Both the position numbers and the translations under genes were made by a program. DNA of 58,903 nucleotides from Candidatus Eisenbacteria bacterium (lineage in GTDB: Bacteria; Eisenbacteria; RBG-16-71-46). Positions 15,112-23,776 of this stretch are shown here, one piece after another; position 1 is the stretch's first letter, and the number at the start of each line of letters is the position of its first letter. Below the pieces are notes generated by a model, which saw only the letters and a program-made list of their open reading frames with translations, did no database searches and was not told the DNA's origin. The stretch covers positions 1 through 58,903 of the forward strand of contig DASTBI010000247.1 of NCBI GenBank assembly GCA_035712145.1, given 5' to 3'.

Positions 15112-16302
15112 ATGCGACGCTGGAACGCAAGGCTCGGTCTGCTCTCGTTCGGTCACTTCACCGTCGATGCCTACTCCAGTTTCTTCACGCCGCTCCTTCC
15201 GCTGCTGGTCGCCAAGCTCGATCTGAGCCTCACCCGAGTCGGCACGCTGGTGGCGTTCATGTCGCTGGCCTCGTCGATGAGCCAGCCCTTGTTCGGGCTG
15301 TTCTCGGACCGGATGCGGCATCCCTGGTTCATCGCGCTCGGACCGCTCGCTGCGGCGGTATTCATCAGCGGGCTCGGGATGGCGCCCAATTACGGGAGCC
15401 TGGTCGCGCTGCTGATGCTCGGCGGCTTCGGGGTCGCGGCGTTCCATCCGCAGGCCGCCTCGCTCGCGGGCGAAGCCTCCCCGAGCCGCGGAATGGCGAT
15501 GGCCTGGTTCGTCACCGCCGGAACGCTCGGCTTCGCGCTCGGGCCCTTGCTCGCCGTCGGTCTGGTGCACGTCGCCGGCCTGGAGCGCAGCTGGCTGGCC
15601 GCGATTCCTGGCGTGATCATCTCGGTGTTCATGCTCACGGTGATCGGCAAGGTGCGGCCGGTCCACAAGGCACCGAGCGAGCGCCCGCGGCTCGCCGAGC
15701 TGAGGCCGATGTTGCGGCCGCTCCTCCTGCTCTACTTCGCGGTCGTCTCACGCTCGGCGGTGTCCTACGGGTTTCTCACCTTCCTGCCGCTGCAGCTCAC
15801 GCAGAGAGGTTATTCGGTGGTGCAGGCCGGTGGCGTGGTTTCGCTCTATCTGGCGTGCGGGGCGATCGGAGGATTCTTCGGCGGCTGGCTGGCCGACCGC
15901 TGGGGAGGACGGCGCGTCGTGGTCGCCTCGTTCCTCGGCGCGGTGCCACTCTACTTCCTCTTCCTCTTCGCGCCCGATCCGTGGGGGCTCACGAGCCTGG
16001 TGCTGGGCAGCTTCGTGCTCCAGACCTCGCTACCGGTCAATGTCGTCATGGGTCAGGAGCTGTCGCCCCGTCATGCGTCGACGATCTCGAGCCTGCTGAT
16101 GGGCGCGGCGTGGGGGCTGGGTGCGCTGCTCATCGGCCCGATCGGTGCGCTGGCCGATCGCTGGAGCATTCAGTGGGCGCTGTTCTCGCTCGCATTCCTG
16201 CTCCTCGGGGGCCTCTTCTGCGCGATCGCGCTGCCGATTCAAGGCCGCCACGCCGAGCCGGTCGAGGTCGGCCAGCCGGTCAGCTCCGCCGCCGGACGCT
16301 AG
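15112..16302 (+). CDS. MFS transporter, fosmidomycin-resistance (Fsr)-like
   Basis: An inner-membrane major-facilitator protein with about 12 hydrophobic segments, near 396 residues. The N terminus (LGLLSFGHFTVDAYSSFFTPLLP) and the region GGFGVAAFHPQAASLAG match the Fsr subfamily of drug exporters, which use the proton gradient. The MFS loop 2-3 motif appears as FGLFSDRMRHPW and the loop 8-9 equivalent as GGWLADRWGGRRVV. The substrate cannot be told from sequence. An ATG at 15097 is an alternative start, but TATGGT at 15096-15101 lies ten nt before the chosen ATG and could be a -10 box. No Shine-Dalgarno is visible for either. It is preceded and followed by hairpins, so it is probably a single-gene unit. 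Confidence 0.88.
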   Translation: MRRWNARLGLLSFGHFTVDAYSSFFTPLLPLLVAKLDLSLTRVGTLVAFMSLASSMSQPLFGLFSDRMRHPWFIALGPLAAAVFISGLGMAPNYGSLVALLMLGGFGVAAFHPQAASLAGEASPSRGMAMAWFVTAGTLGFALGPLLAVGLVHVAGLERSWLAAIPGVIISVFMLTVIGKVRPVHKAPSERPRLAELRPMLRPLLLLYFAVVSRSAVSYGFLTFLPLQLTQRGYSVVQAGGVVSLYLACGAIGGFFGGWLADRWGGRRVVVASFLGAVPLYFLFLFAPDPWGLTSLVLGSFVLQTSLPVNVVMGQELSPRHASTISSLLMGAAWGLGALLIGPIGALADRWSIQWALFSLAFLLLGGLFCAIALPIQGRHAEPVEVGQPVSSAAGR

Positions 16303-16346
16303 CTCTCTTCTCATCCACTCGCCTTCCTGCGCCGTAGCGCCTGTGA

Positions 16347-16362
16347 CTCCCGGAACCGGGAG
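16347..16362 (+). terminator. Short hairpin after the MFS gene
   Basis: CTCCCGG and CCGGGAG flank AA, a compact inverted repeat 44 bases after the MFS stop and about 60 bases before the next start. It could serve as terminator or leader hairpin. Confidence 0.4.
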
Positions 16363-16423
16363 CGCTCGCGGGTCCGCCCGCATCCCCTGGCGCGCGACCG
16401 ATCGCGCAGGAAGGAAGTTCGCC

Positions 16424-18172
16424 ATGCGTTTGAACGTATCGTCCCGGATCACGGCGTGGGGAATCGCCGCGATTTCGGTGATCATTCCACTGGCGGCGCT
16501 CGCCTCGAGTCACAGCGAAGCGCCGGGCACCGCCAAGGACCGACTCGCGGACGACACCGACGTCTACGCCTGGGTGGCGGCCGATGCCCCTCAGGCGGTG
16601 ACCTTCGTCGGCAACTGGGTGCCCCTGCTCGAGCCCAACAGCGGCCCCAACTTCGGCGCCTTCGACGACGAAGCCATCTACTACATCAACGTGGACAACA
16701 CCGGCGACTCGCGGAAGCACGTGCGCTTCCAGTTCAAGTTCCAGACCATCCGTCGCACGGGCGCCACGTTTCTCTACAACACCGGTCCGGTGACGTCGCT
16801 CGACGATCCCGACCTCAACGTGCGGCAAACCTACACGCTCACGCGCATCGACGTGGTGAACGGCGTCGAGCAGGAGACCATGCTGGGCACCAATCTCCCG
16901 GTGGCGCCGTGGTTCGTGGGTCCGGTCTCGATGCCCGACTACGCCTCGCTCGCGAAGGCCGCGGTCCAGGATCTGGCGGGCGGCTACCGGGTATTCGTGG
17001 GTCCGCGGGACGATCCGTTCTTCGTCGATCTGGCGGCGGTGTTCGACCTGCTCACCATTCGCAAGCTGCCGGGTGACAAGGGCAAGGGTGTGGACGGTGT
17101 GGGTGGCTACAACGTGATGACCATCGCCCTGCAGGCGCCGATGACGAAGCTCACCAAGGATGGCGCAGCGCCATCGGCCGCGCTCGCCAACAACATCCTG
17201 GGGATCTGGGATACGGCGGAGCGGCCGGCGAACCGGACGATCAACGCCGACGGCTCGGTGAGCGTCAGCGGTCCGGAGGTCCAGGTGTCGCGGCTCGGCA
17301 TGCCGCTGGTCAACGAGGTGGTGATTCCGCTCCAGGACAAGAACAAGTTCAACGCCAGCGAGCCGGCCGGCGACGTCGCCAACTTCGGCGCGTACGTCGT
17401 CGATCCGGAGCCGGCGAGGCTGCTCAACCTGCTCTACGGGATCTCGGTGCCGCCCGCGCCGCGCAGCGACCTGGTTGCCGTGTTCGCCACAGGTGTCCCG
17501 GGGCTCAACCAGCCCGCCAACGTGTCGCCGGGGGAGATGATCCGCCTCAATCTGCTGATTGCCCCGACGGCTTCGCCCAATCGCTTCGGGGTGATCGCCG
17601 GCGACCTGGCCGGCTTCCCCAATGGACGCCGGCTCGCCGATGACGTGGTCGACATCGAGCTCCGGGTGGTCGCGGGCGTGCTGGTGGATGGATTCGACAT
17701 CGCGCCCAACAATCAGCTCGGCGACGGCATCGACGCCAACGACAAGCCTTTCCTTCCGTACTTCCCTTACGTGGCGCCGCCTCACAACCCGCTCGCGCAC
17801 ACGCATCATCCAGAGCAGCGCGGACCGGTCGCCGTCAGCTTCGCGGAGGTGTCCCCCTGGACCCATCCGCGCACGACGGCGGGGATGACCGGGGCAAGCC
17901 GGGCGACGCTCGAGCTGCTCGGCGGCAACCCGGCCGACGCGTCGCGGCTGCAGTACACGCTGAGCCGCGCGGCTCGCGTCTCGCTCAAGATCTACGACCT
18001 GCAAGGCCGGGCGGTGCGCACGCTGGTCGACCAGGATGGAGCACCCGGCACGTTCGTCACCTCATGGAACGGCACGGACGACGGCGGGCGCGCGGCCGGT
18101 AAGGGTCTGTACTTCGCGCGCTTCGTGGTGGATGGCGAGCTGAGCGACACGCGCAAGATCACGCTGCGCTGA
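16424..18172 (+). CDS. Secreted DUF4331-family protein with FlgD-like C-terminal module
   Basis: A 582-residue exported protein. A signal peptide covers about residues 1-28 (hydrophobic AWGIAAISVIIPLAALA), followed by SSHSEAPGTAKDRLADDTDVYAWV, typical of DUF4331 given here in parts as SSHSEAP and DNTDVYAF-like DDTDVYAWV. Later DUF4331 marks are SRLGMPLVNEVVIPL and KNKFNASEPAGD. The last ~85 residues form a FlgD-like module (LSRAARVSLKIYDLQGRAV, WNGTDDGG, GLYFARF), shared with the giant repeat protein, and probably direct surface sorting. The function of DUF4331 is unknown. The ATG at 16424 has GGAAG seven nt upstream; the frame is open further upstream but overlaps the MFS gene. A strong hairpin follows. 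Confidence 0.88.
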   Translation: MRLNVSSRITAWGIAAISVIIPLAALASSHSEAPGTAKDRLADDTDVYAWVAADAPQAVTFVGNWVPLLEPNSGPNFGAFDDEAIYYINVDNTGDSRKHVRFQFKFQTIRRTGATFLYNTGPVTSLDDPDLNVRQTYTLTRIDVVNGVEQETMLGTNLPVAPWFVGPVSMPDYASLAKAAVQDLAGGYRVFVGPRDDPFFVDLAAVFDLLTIRKLPGDKGKGVDGVGGYNVMTIALQAPMTKLTKDGAAPSAALANNILGIWDTAERPANRTINADGSVSVSGPEVQVSRLGMPLVNEVVIPLQDKNKFNASEPAGDVANFGAYVVDPEPARLLNLLYGISVPPAPRSDLVAVFATGVPGLNQPANVSPGEMIRLNLLIAPTASPNRFGVIAGDLAGFPNGRRLADDVVDIELRVVAGVLVDGFDIAPNNQLGDGIDANDKPFLPYFPYVAPPHNPLAHTHHPEQRGPVAVSFAEVSPWTHPRTTAGMTGASRATLELLGGNPADASRLQYTLSRAARVSLKIYDLQGRAVRTLVDQDGAPGTFVTSWNGTDDGGRAAGKGLYFARFVVDGELSDTRKITLR

Positions 18173-18188
18173 ACCTCGCTCCCAACCG

Positions 18189-18218
18189 GCGGGCCTGGCT
18201 CATTCGAGCTGGGCCCGC
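18189..18218 (+). terminator. Strong terminator hairpin after the DUF4331 gene
   Basis: GCGGGCC-tg-GCTC pairs with GAGC-tg-GGCCCGC around ATTC, with two central T-G wobbles, giving about 13 pairs. TTGGTGTG follows. It starts 17 bases after the stop. Confidence 0.65.
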
Positions 18219-18227
18219 TTGGTGTGC

Positions 18228-18256
18228 TTGCAAGCCGGCCCCGCGCGCGGTTTGAT
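18228..18256 (+). promoter_or_regulatory. Candidate promoter of gnd-zwf-pgl
   Basis: TTGCAA at 18228-18233, a 17-nt spacer, then TTTGAT at 18251-18256. Each hexamer matches four of six sigma70 consensus bases. The ATG of gnd lies 30 nt downstream, with GGGAG before it. Confidence 0.4.
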
Positions 18257-18285
18257 CGTGACTCACCCTCATCACGGGAGCGCGC

Positions 18286-19188
18286 ATGGAGCTCGGATTC
18301 GTCGGTCTCGGTCGGATGGGACTCAACATGACCCGGCGCCTGCTGGGAGGGGGCCACCGCGTCGTGGCCTACGATCGGGACGCCGGTCCGATCGGGAGCG
18401 CCCGCGATGCCGGCGCATCTCCGGCAAAGTCGCTGGCCGAGCTGGTCGGCGCGCTCGCGCCGCCGCGTGCGGTATGGGCCATGATCCCCGCGGGATCCCC
18501 GGTCGACGAGTGGATCGAGGCGATGATCCCGCTGCTCGGGCGCGGAGACCTGCTGATCGACGGTGGGAACTCCCACTACAAGGACTCGCGCCGCCGCCAC
18601 CAGAGGCTCGCCGAAGCCGGCCTGGCCTACGTGGACGCGGGAACTTCGGGGGGGATCTGGGGGCTCGAGATCGGGTACTGCATGATGCTCGGCGGCGATG
18701 GCGCGGCAATCGCGCGACTCGCACCGGCGCTCGACACGCTCGCGCCGCCCGGCGGATGGATGCACGTCGGCGGAGCCGGCGCGGGGCACTACTGCAAGAT
18801 GATCCATAACGCGATCGAGTACGGCATGATGCGCGCGTACGGCGAGGGCTTCGAGCTGCTGGACGCCAGTGACTACGACTTCGACCTGGCGGCGATCGCG
18901 CGGCTCTGGAACCAGGGCGGAGTGGTCCGCTCGTGGCTCCTCGAGCTCGCCGCGAGCGCGTTCGCCAAGGATCCTGGCCTCGAGAAGATCCGAGGCTACG
19001 TGGACGACTCGGGCGAAGGCCGCTGGGCGGCACAGGAGGCCATCGACCGCGCGGTCCCCGCCGAGGTCCTGGCACTGTCGCTGATGGGGCGCTTCCGGTC
19101 GCGGCAGGCCGACTCCTTCCGCGACAAGGTGCTCGCCGCGCTGCGCGCGGAGTTCGGAGGGCATGCCGTCCAGGAGACCCGCTCGTGA
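18286..19188 (+). CDS. gnd: 6-phosphogluconate dehydrogenase, decarboxylating (short GntZ/YqeC type)
   Basis: It converts 6-phosphogluconate to ribulose 5-phosphate with CO2 release and NAD(P)H formation, in the oxidative pentose phosphate pathway. It has 300 residues, the length of the short class; the long class is about 470. The dinucleotide fold is GFVGLGRMGLNM at residues 4-15. The substrate loop is GTSGGIWG near residue 123. The catalytic lysine is Lys171 in HYCKMIHNAIEYG. The short class often prefers NAD, which cannot be judged here. GGGAG lies six nt before the ATG. Its last four bases (GTGA) overlap the start of zwf, so the two are translationally coupled. It is first in a gnd-zwf-pgl operon. 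Confidence 0.95.
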   Translation: MELGFVGLGRMGLNMTRRLLGGGHRVVAYDRDAGPIGSARDAGASPAKSLAELVGALAPPRAVWAMIPAGSPVDEWIEAMIPLLGRGDLLIDGGNSHYKDSRRRHQRLAEAGLAYVDAGTSGGIWGLEIGYCMMLGGDGAAIARLAPALDTLAPPGGWMHVGGAGAGHYCKMIHNAIEYGMMRAYGEGFELLDASDYDFDLAAIARLWNQGGVVRSWLLELAASAFAKDPGLEKIRGYVDDSGEGRWAAQEAIDRAVPAEVLALSLMGRFRSRQADSFRDKVLAALRAEFGGHAVQETRS

Positions 19189-20699
19189 GCACGACGCGCA
19201 TCGAAGCCGTGATGCCCGAGGCTCCTGCGCCGCACCCGCGCAAGGCGCCTCCGTGCGCGCTGGTCGTGTTCGGGGCCAGCGGCGATCTCACGCGCCGCAA
19301 GCTGGTGCCCGCGCTCTACAACCTGGCGCTCCAGGGCACGCTGCCCGAGCGCTTCGCCACCGTGGGCGTGGCGCGGCATCCGATGACGTCGGAAGAGTTC
19401 CGGAGCCAGTTGCTCGCCTCGGCCGACGAGTTCTCGCGCCGGCGCCCCGAAGCGGCGACCTGGGAGCGTTTCGCCGAGCAGCTCGAATACGTGCGAGGCG
19501 AGTTCGCCGACCGCGGCACGTACCGCAGTCTCGCCGAGACGCTGCAGCGTCTGGATCGCGAGCGCGGCCTCGAAGGCAACCGGCTCTTCTACCTGGCGAC
19601 GCCGCCGTCGGAGTTCGGGGTCATCCTGCGCGCGCTGCGCGAGGCGGGCCTCGTCACCCCGCACCGCGGCTCCCCGTGGACGCGCGTGATCATCGAGAAG
19701 CCGTTCGGCCACGACCTCGAGTCGGCCCGCGCCCTCGATCGCCTGGTGGCCGAGACGCTCCACGAGTCGCAGACCTTCCGCATCGACCACTATCTGGGCA
19801 AGGAGACGGTCCAGAACATCCTCGTGCTGCGATTCGCGAACAGCATCTTCGAGCCGATCTGGAACCGGAAGTACGTCGACTACGTCGAGATCGCCGCCGC
19901 GGAGACCATTGGCGTCGAGCGGCGCGGGAAGTTCTACGACCAGAACGGGGTGCTGCGCGACATCGTGCAGAACCACTTGCTCGGGCTGCTGGCACTGACC
20001 GCCATGGAGCCGCCGACGACTGGATCGGCGGACGACATCCGCAACGAGAAGCTCAAGGTCCTGAACGCGCTTCGCGATCCGTGGGCGGACACCATCCCGC
20101 GCGACGTCATCCTCGGCCAGTACCGCGGCTACCGGCAGGAACCCGACGTCGCCCCGAATTCCCGGACACCCACCCTGGCCGCGCTTCGCGTGTTCGTGGA
20201 CAACTGGCGCTGGCAAGGCGTGCCGTTCTACATGCGCGCGGGCAAGCGAATGGCCAAGCGCATCACCGAGATCGCGATCCACATGCAGCCCATCCCGCTG
20301 TCGCTGTTCGGGCGGGAGGACATGTGCAATCCGGTCGCGCCGAACGTGCTGACCCTGCGCATCCAGCCCGACGAGGGCATCCAGCTGGAGTTCGCCTCGA
20401 AGATCCCTGGCGACGACCTCCGGGTCGGCAAGGTGAAGATGGACATGAGCTACGTGGAGACCTTCGGCGGCGAGCCGCCCGAGGCCTACGAGCGTTTGCT
20501 GCTGGACGCGATGCGCGGCGACCTCACGCTGTTCTCCCGCCGCGACTGGGTGGAAGCCTCATGGGCGTGGATCGATCCGATCATCCAGCACTTCGAAACG
20601 TCGTCGAAGGAGCCATGCGTCTACGAGCCGGAAACCTGGGGACCCCAGGAATGCCACGAGTGGATGCGCCGTGATCGCCGTTCCTGGCGCGAGCTCTGA
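19185..20699 (+). CDS. zwf: Glucose-6-phosphate 1-dehydrogenase
   Basis: It oxidises glucose 6-phosphate to 6-phosphogluconolactone with NADP (or NAD), the entry to the oxidative pentose phosphate pathway. The protein has 504 residues, normal for the family. The coenzyme fold is VVFGASGDLTRRKLVPALYNL, quoted here as GASGDLTRRK at about 30-39. EKPFGHD lies before the active-site motif RIDHYLGKE at about 199-207, where Asp201/His202 are catalytic. The GTG start at 19185 overlaps the gnd stop in GTGA and has AGGAG eight nt upstream. The frame is open further upstream inside gnd, which is not coding. pgl follows with no gap. Confidence 0.96.
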   Translation: MSTTRIEAVMPEAPAPHPRKAPPCALVVFGASGDLTRRKLVPALYNLALQGTLPERFATVGVARHPMTSEEFRSQLLASADEFSRRRPEAATWERFAEQLEYVRGEFADRGTYRSLAETLQRLDRERGLEGNRLFYLATPPSEFGVILRALREAGLVTPHRGSPWTRVIIEKPFGHDLESARALDRLVAETLHESQTFRIDHYLGKETVQNILVLRFANSIFEPIWNRKYVDYVEIAAAETIGVERRGKFYDQNGVLRDIVQNHLLGLLALTAMEPPTTGSADDIRNEKLKVLNALRDPWADTIPRDVILGQYRGYRQEPDVAPNSRTPTLAALRVFVDNWRWQGVPFYMRAGKRMAKRITEIAIHMQPIPLSLFGREDMCNPVAPNVLTLRIQPDEGIQLEFASKIPGDDLRVGKVKMDMSYVETFGGEPPEAYERLLLDAMRGDLTLFSRRDWVEASWAWIDPIIQHFETSSKEPCVYEPETWGPQECHEWMRRDRRSWREL

Positions 20700-21395
20700 T
20701 TGACCCAGCTCTTCCAAACCAGCTCCAGGCAGTTCGCGCCGGAGGCGTTTTCCATGATCTTGGCGATGGCGAAGCCTCTGCCCACGAATCGAGGGATGCG
20801 GATCGGACTCTCCGGTGGCAGGACCCCGGCTGATGTCTACCGACGCCTCGGTTTGGTGTCGGGCCCATTCGACTGGTCGGGCCCCACGTTCTTCTTCGCC
20901 GACGAGCGAGATGCTCCGCCCAACGAGCCGGAGAGCAACTACTGGATGGCGCGCAAGCTCTGGTTCGAGCCTGCGGGAGTCCCGCCGGACCATGTGCATC
21001 GCATGAAGGCGGACGCGGCGGACCTCGAGGCCGCCGCCGCCGATTACGACGCGCTTCTCGAGGCGCCGCTCGACCTTCTGCTGCTCGGCATCGGCGAGGA
21101 CGGCCACATTGCTTCGCTCTTCCCTGGCTCGCGCTGGCTGGAGGAGCGCGTGCGCCGCGTCGTTCCTGTCTATGACAGCCCCAAGCCGCCGCCACGACGC
21201 CTGACGATCACGCCGCGCGTCATCGAGGAGGCTCGCGAGGTCCTGGTGTTGGCGGCAGGGGCTACGAAGGCGCATGCGGTCGCGGCCGCGCTGGCCGAGC
21301 AGGGAGAGGTGTCCCGCACGCCCGCGCGCCTGGCGCGTGGCAGGATGTGGCTCATCGACGAGGACGCGGCCTCGGAGTGGGTGCGGGCCCGCTAG
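20700..21395 (+). CDS. pgl: 6-phosphogluconolactonase
   Basis: It hydrolyses 6-phosphogluconolactone to 6-phosphogluconate, linking zwf to gnd. The 231-residue protein has the SIS-like sugar-phosphate fold: GLSGGRTPADVYRRL at about 39-53, FFFADER, the SNYWMARK region and GIGEDGHIASLFPG at about 126-139. The TTG start directly abuts the zwf stop, which leaves the usual distance to the SGG loop. An ATG at 20754 would cut the N-terminal helix. It is the last gene of the operon. Its TAG stop overlaps the TAG stop of the convergent membrane gene in the palindrome CTAG, so there is no room for an intergenic terminator. Confidence 0.93.
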   Translation: MTQLFQTSSRQFAPEAFSMILAMAKPLPTNRGMRIGLSGGRTPADVYRRLGLVSGPFDWSGPTFFFADERDAPPNEPESNYWMARKLWFEPAGVPPDHVHRMKADAADLEAAAADYDALLEAPLDLLLLGIGEDGHIASLFPGSRWLEERVRRVVPVYDSPKPPPRRLTITPRVIEEAREVLVLAAGATKAHAVAAALAEQGEVSRTPARLARGRMWLIDEDAASEWVRAR

Positions 21396-23362
21396 GGTTG
21401 CTGAAGCTGGCGGATGGAATGCCTCGCCAAGTCGCGATCCTCTTCCTCGCGCAGCGCTCGCCGATAGGCGGCGATCGCGCCTTTCGCGTCTCCGATCATC
21501 TCGTGCGCCATGCCCTGACGTAGCGCGAGCCCCGGCGTGTCGGGCGCGATGCGATACGTCTCGTCGAAATACCTGACCGCGGCCGGTCCGTCCTGCCGGC
21601 TCAGCGCCATGAGTCCCAGCCACATGCTGGCTCGCGAGTGCGCGGGGGAGGCGGCGCGCGCCCGCAACAGCTCCGCCTCGAGGCGCACGCGCAGGCCGCT
21701 GTCGGCTCGCGCCTGCTCGGAGAGCGTGAGCATGCCGATGTAGTCCGGGGTGAAGTAGCGATATGCTCTCGAGCTTGCGATGGCCGGGTAGCGGTTCCAG
21801 CGCAGGTAGAGGAGTCCCGAATCGTCGTAGAAGATCAGACCCCACTCGAGCCGTCGTGAGATGTTGACCGCCATCCGATCCTCTGTGCTCTGCGGAGGCT
21901 GAAGGATGAGGTAGTCGAAGTCCGATTGGTCGAGCAGCGAATCGAGCGCGAACTGATCGCTGAGCGAGCGGGCATACAGCGAGCGAAGCTCGGGGGTCAC
22001 GTGTCCGCGCCGGTCGATCAGCGGCGGAGTCTCGTCGCCGCGCGCCCACAGCAGGTACCCACCCTGGTGGGCGGTGTTGAGCATCCGACCCTCGAGACCG
22101 AGCGACTCGGCGAGCGCGGCGGCGCCCACCGGCATCGACTCGAGTCGCGGATGCGCGCCGAGCGGCAGGGGCAAGGTGACCAGCCAATAGAACCCGGCGA
22201 GACATGCGGCGACGGGCGGGACCAGCAGCGCGCCGCGGAGCAGCCAGCGTCCCCGTGGCGCAAAGGCCACGGCGAGCACCACGAAGCTCGTCCACGCCGC
22301 CAGGCCTCGAAAGCGGAACTGGGTCGTCGCGAGCGCCATCCCGCCGAGCGCGATCAGGGTGAGCGCGGGCGAGGCTTGCCACATCCTTCGTCCGCCGGCG
22401 AGGAGGGCGAGGAGCCACAACGCGAGCAGCGCGGTGAACGGCTCGGCGCGATCCGCCGTCCAGCTCCAAGGCCGCAGCTCGGGAAGGATTCCGAGCGGGT
22501 CGAAGCTCGCGCGCAGAAAAGCCAGAGGACGTGCGAGCCATTCGAGCGGGCGCGGCACGACCGCGGAGGCGGCCCACAGAACGAGTCCGAGCCCGGCCCA
22601 CGTCGCGACGCGCGAGGGTGACCGAACCGAGGCGGGCGGAACGGCGTGTCGCTCAGGCCCCTCACCGATGTGACCCGGCGCCTCTGGCGAAGCGGCATCG
22701 CCCGCCGCCTCCTGGGATCTGCGGCGAGCCCGGCGCTGGTCGATCCACGCGGTGGCCGCGTACGCCCACGCGATCAGCGGACCGAATGCCCAGCCTCGAT
22801 GAATGTTCGCCCAGAGGATCTGGGCCGGGACCAGCCAGCGGGTGCGGTCTCGCCCGCGGCGCGCCTCTTCGAAGCGCACGGCCGCGAACAGCACGAAGGC
22901 GATGAAGAGCTGCTCGGGCCGGGGCTCGAAGCCTTCGCGGGCGACGGCGAGCAGCAGGGGGACGAGGAGCGCCAAGGCCCACGTGGCGGCGTCGAGGAGG
23001 AAGGCGAGGCGGATGGCCAGCGCCATGGCCGCCGCGGCCCACGCCGCTCTCCACAGCGCGACGCCGAGGTCACCGCCGACGCGGTGGATCTGATAGAGCG
23101 CGACGTCGAACAGCCACTCCGACAGCCAGGGAGACTGTCCGTGGGCGCCTTGCGACCACGTCTCCTGGCTCGGCAGTCCGTGCTGGCTGATCGAGCGGCC
23201 GGCCGCGAGATGGAACCAGTAATCGGGATCGTCGCTGCGATGGAATGCCGCGAGCGCGGCCAGGCCAACGATCGCCGCCCACACCCAGACCGGGGGAGTG
23301 GTCCGGGGGCGGGGATCCGTGGCGGAAGAGGGTTCGGTGGTCGAGCTAGGCTTTGCGGGCAC
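21392..23362 (-). CDS. Polytopic membrane protein with C-terminal TPR-like repeats (GT-C-like)
   Basis: About 656 residues. A first membrane segment (PPVWVWAAIVGLAALAAF) is followed by a periplasmic-type loop DDPDYWFHLAAG...HGLPSQETWS...SPWLSEWL. This acidic D-x-D and EWL pattern is typical of GT-C-fold glycosyltransferase-like membrane proteins. Some ten hydrophobic segments follow, with a Pro/Glu-rich cytosolic insert near residues 200-240. The last ~90 residues form two TPR-like helical pairs (GLMALSRQDGPAAVRYFDETYRIAPDT, quoted in part as GPAAVRYFDETYRIAP). The start is uncertain: I chose the GTG at 23362, overlapping the upstream HTH gene by 17 bases, without a clear ribosome site. Lipid-linked sugar transfer is inference. 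It may work with the nearby GT2. Confidence 0.75.
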   Translation of the reverse strand: MPAKPSSTTEPSSATDPRPRTTPPVWVWAAIVGLAALAAFHRSDDPDYWFHLAAGRSISQHGLPSQETWSQGAHGQSPWLSEWLFDVALYQIHRVGGDLGVALWRAAWAAAAMALAIRLAFLLDAATWALALLVPLLLAVAREGFEPRPEQLFIAFVLFAAVRFEEARRGRDRTRWLVPAQILWANIHRGWAFGPLIAWAYAATAWIDQRRARRRSQEAAGDAASPEAPGHIGEGPERHAVPPASVRSPSRVATWAGLGLVLWAASAVVPRPLEWLARPLAFLRASFDPLGILPELRPWSWTADRAEPFTALLALWLLALLAGGRRMWQASPALTLIALGGMALATTQFRFRGLAAWTSFVVLAVAFAPRGRWLLRGALLVPPVAACLAGFYWLVTLPLPLGAHPRLESMPVGAAALAESLGLEGRMLNTAHQGGYLLWARGDETPPLIDRRGHVTPELRSLYARSLSDQFALDSLLDQSDFDYLILQPPQSTEDRMAVNISRRLEWGLIFYDDSGLLYLRWNRYPAIASSRAYRYFTPDYIGMLTLSEQARADSGLRVRLEAELLRARAASPAHSRASMWLGLMALSRQDGPAAVRYFDETYRIAPDTPGLALRQGMAHEMIGDAKGAIAAYRRALREEEDRDLARHSIRQLQQP

Positions 23363-23678
23363 GGCCGCGCGCGCGGAAGACCGTATCCAGGTAGCTGCTG
23401 ACCTCGTTGCGAACGATCGTGGGGAGAATCTGGCGCACCTTCGCCTGAACTTCGGTGCGAACCTGCTGCTCGAGGCTTCCGCCGTTGGTGGAGCGTAGCG
23501 TGGCTCCCGAACGACGGCCGGCGCCATACTTGCGCCGCCACGAGTAGTAGGTCACCGGGGTCACGCCGAACCGCTTCTGGACTTCGATCGCGGTCAATCC
23601 TTCCTTCTGGGCGGTCGCCAGAACCATCGAGCGCTTCTGGTTGCTGTACGAGGTTCGCTTGCGACGTGCTTTTGCCAT
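23346..23678 (-). CDS. Small HTH protein resembling IS3-type transposase OrfA
   Basis: A 110-residue basic protein. Residues 5-53 form an HTH_Tnp-like domain (YSNQKRSMVLATAQKEG, then VQKRFGVTPVTYYSWRRKYG), as in the N-terminal helix-turn-helix of IS3/IS911 OrfA. The rest is a helical region (EQQVRTEVQAKVRQILPTIVRNEV) and a basic tail. No OrfB integrase follows and no terminal inverted repeats are visible, so it is more likely a domesticated DNA-binding protein than an active element. GGGAGG five nt upstream supports the ATG at 23678. Its upstream region is richer in A and T than the rest and has a perfect direct repeat. It overlaps the start of the membrane protein gene, so the two may be co-transcribed. 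Confidence 0.8.
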   Translation of the reverse strand: MAKARRKRTSYSNQKRSMVLATAQKEGLTAIEVQKRFGVTPVTYYSWRRKYGAGRRSGATLRSTNGGSLEQQVRTEVQAKVRQILPTIVRNEVSSYLDTVFRARGRARKA

Positions 23679-23700
23679 TGCATCCTCCCGGGTGGACTCG

Positions 23701-23776
23701 TCATGTGCGAAGCACAATCCACTACGCCATAGCGACTGGCGGCATGTCAAACAAGATGAATGCGAATCATGTGCGA
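23701..23776. promoter_or_regulatory. Direct repeat TCATGTGCGA flanking the HTH gene promoter region
   Basis: TCATGTGCGA occurs at 23701-23710 and again at 23767-23776, 66 bases apart. GTGCgaaGCAC at 23705-23715 is an inverted repeat within the first copy. Between them, the minus strand carries a TTGACA hexamer at about 23738-23743. The arrangement suggests an operator with an autoregulated promoter. Confidence 0.4.

Noticed and set aside
23346-23678. Possible IS3-family insertion sequence
   Set aside because: Only the OrfA-type HTH is present. No OrfB, no terminal inverted repeats and no target duplication are visible.
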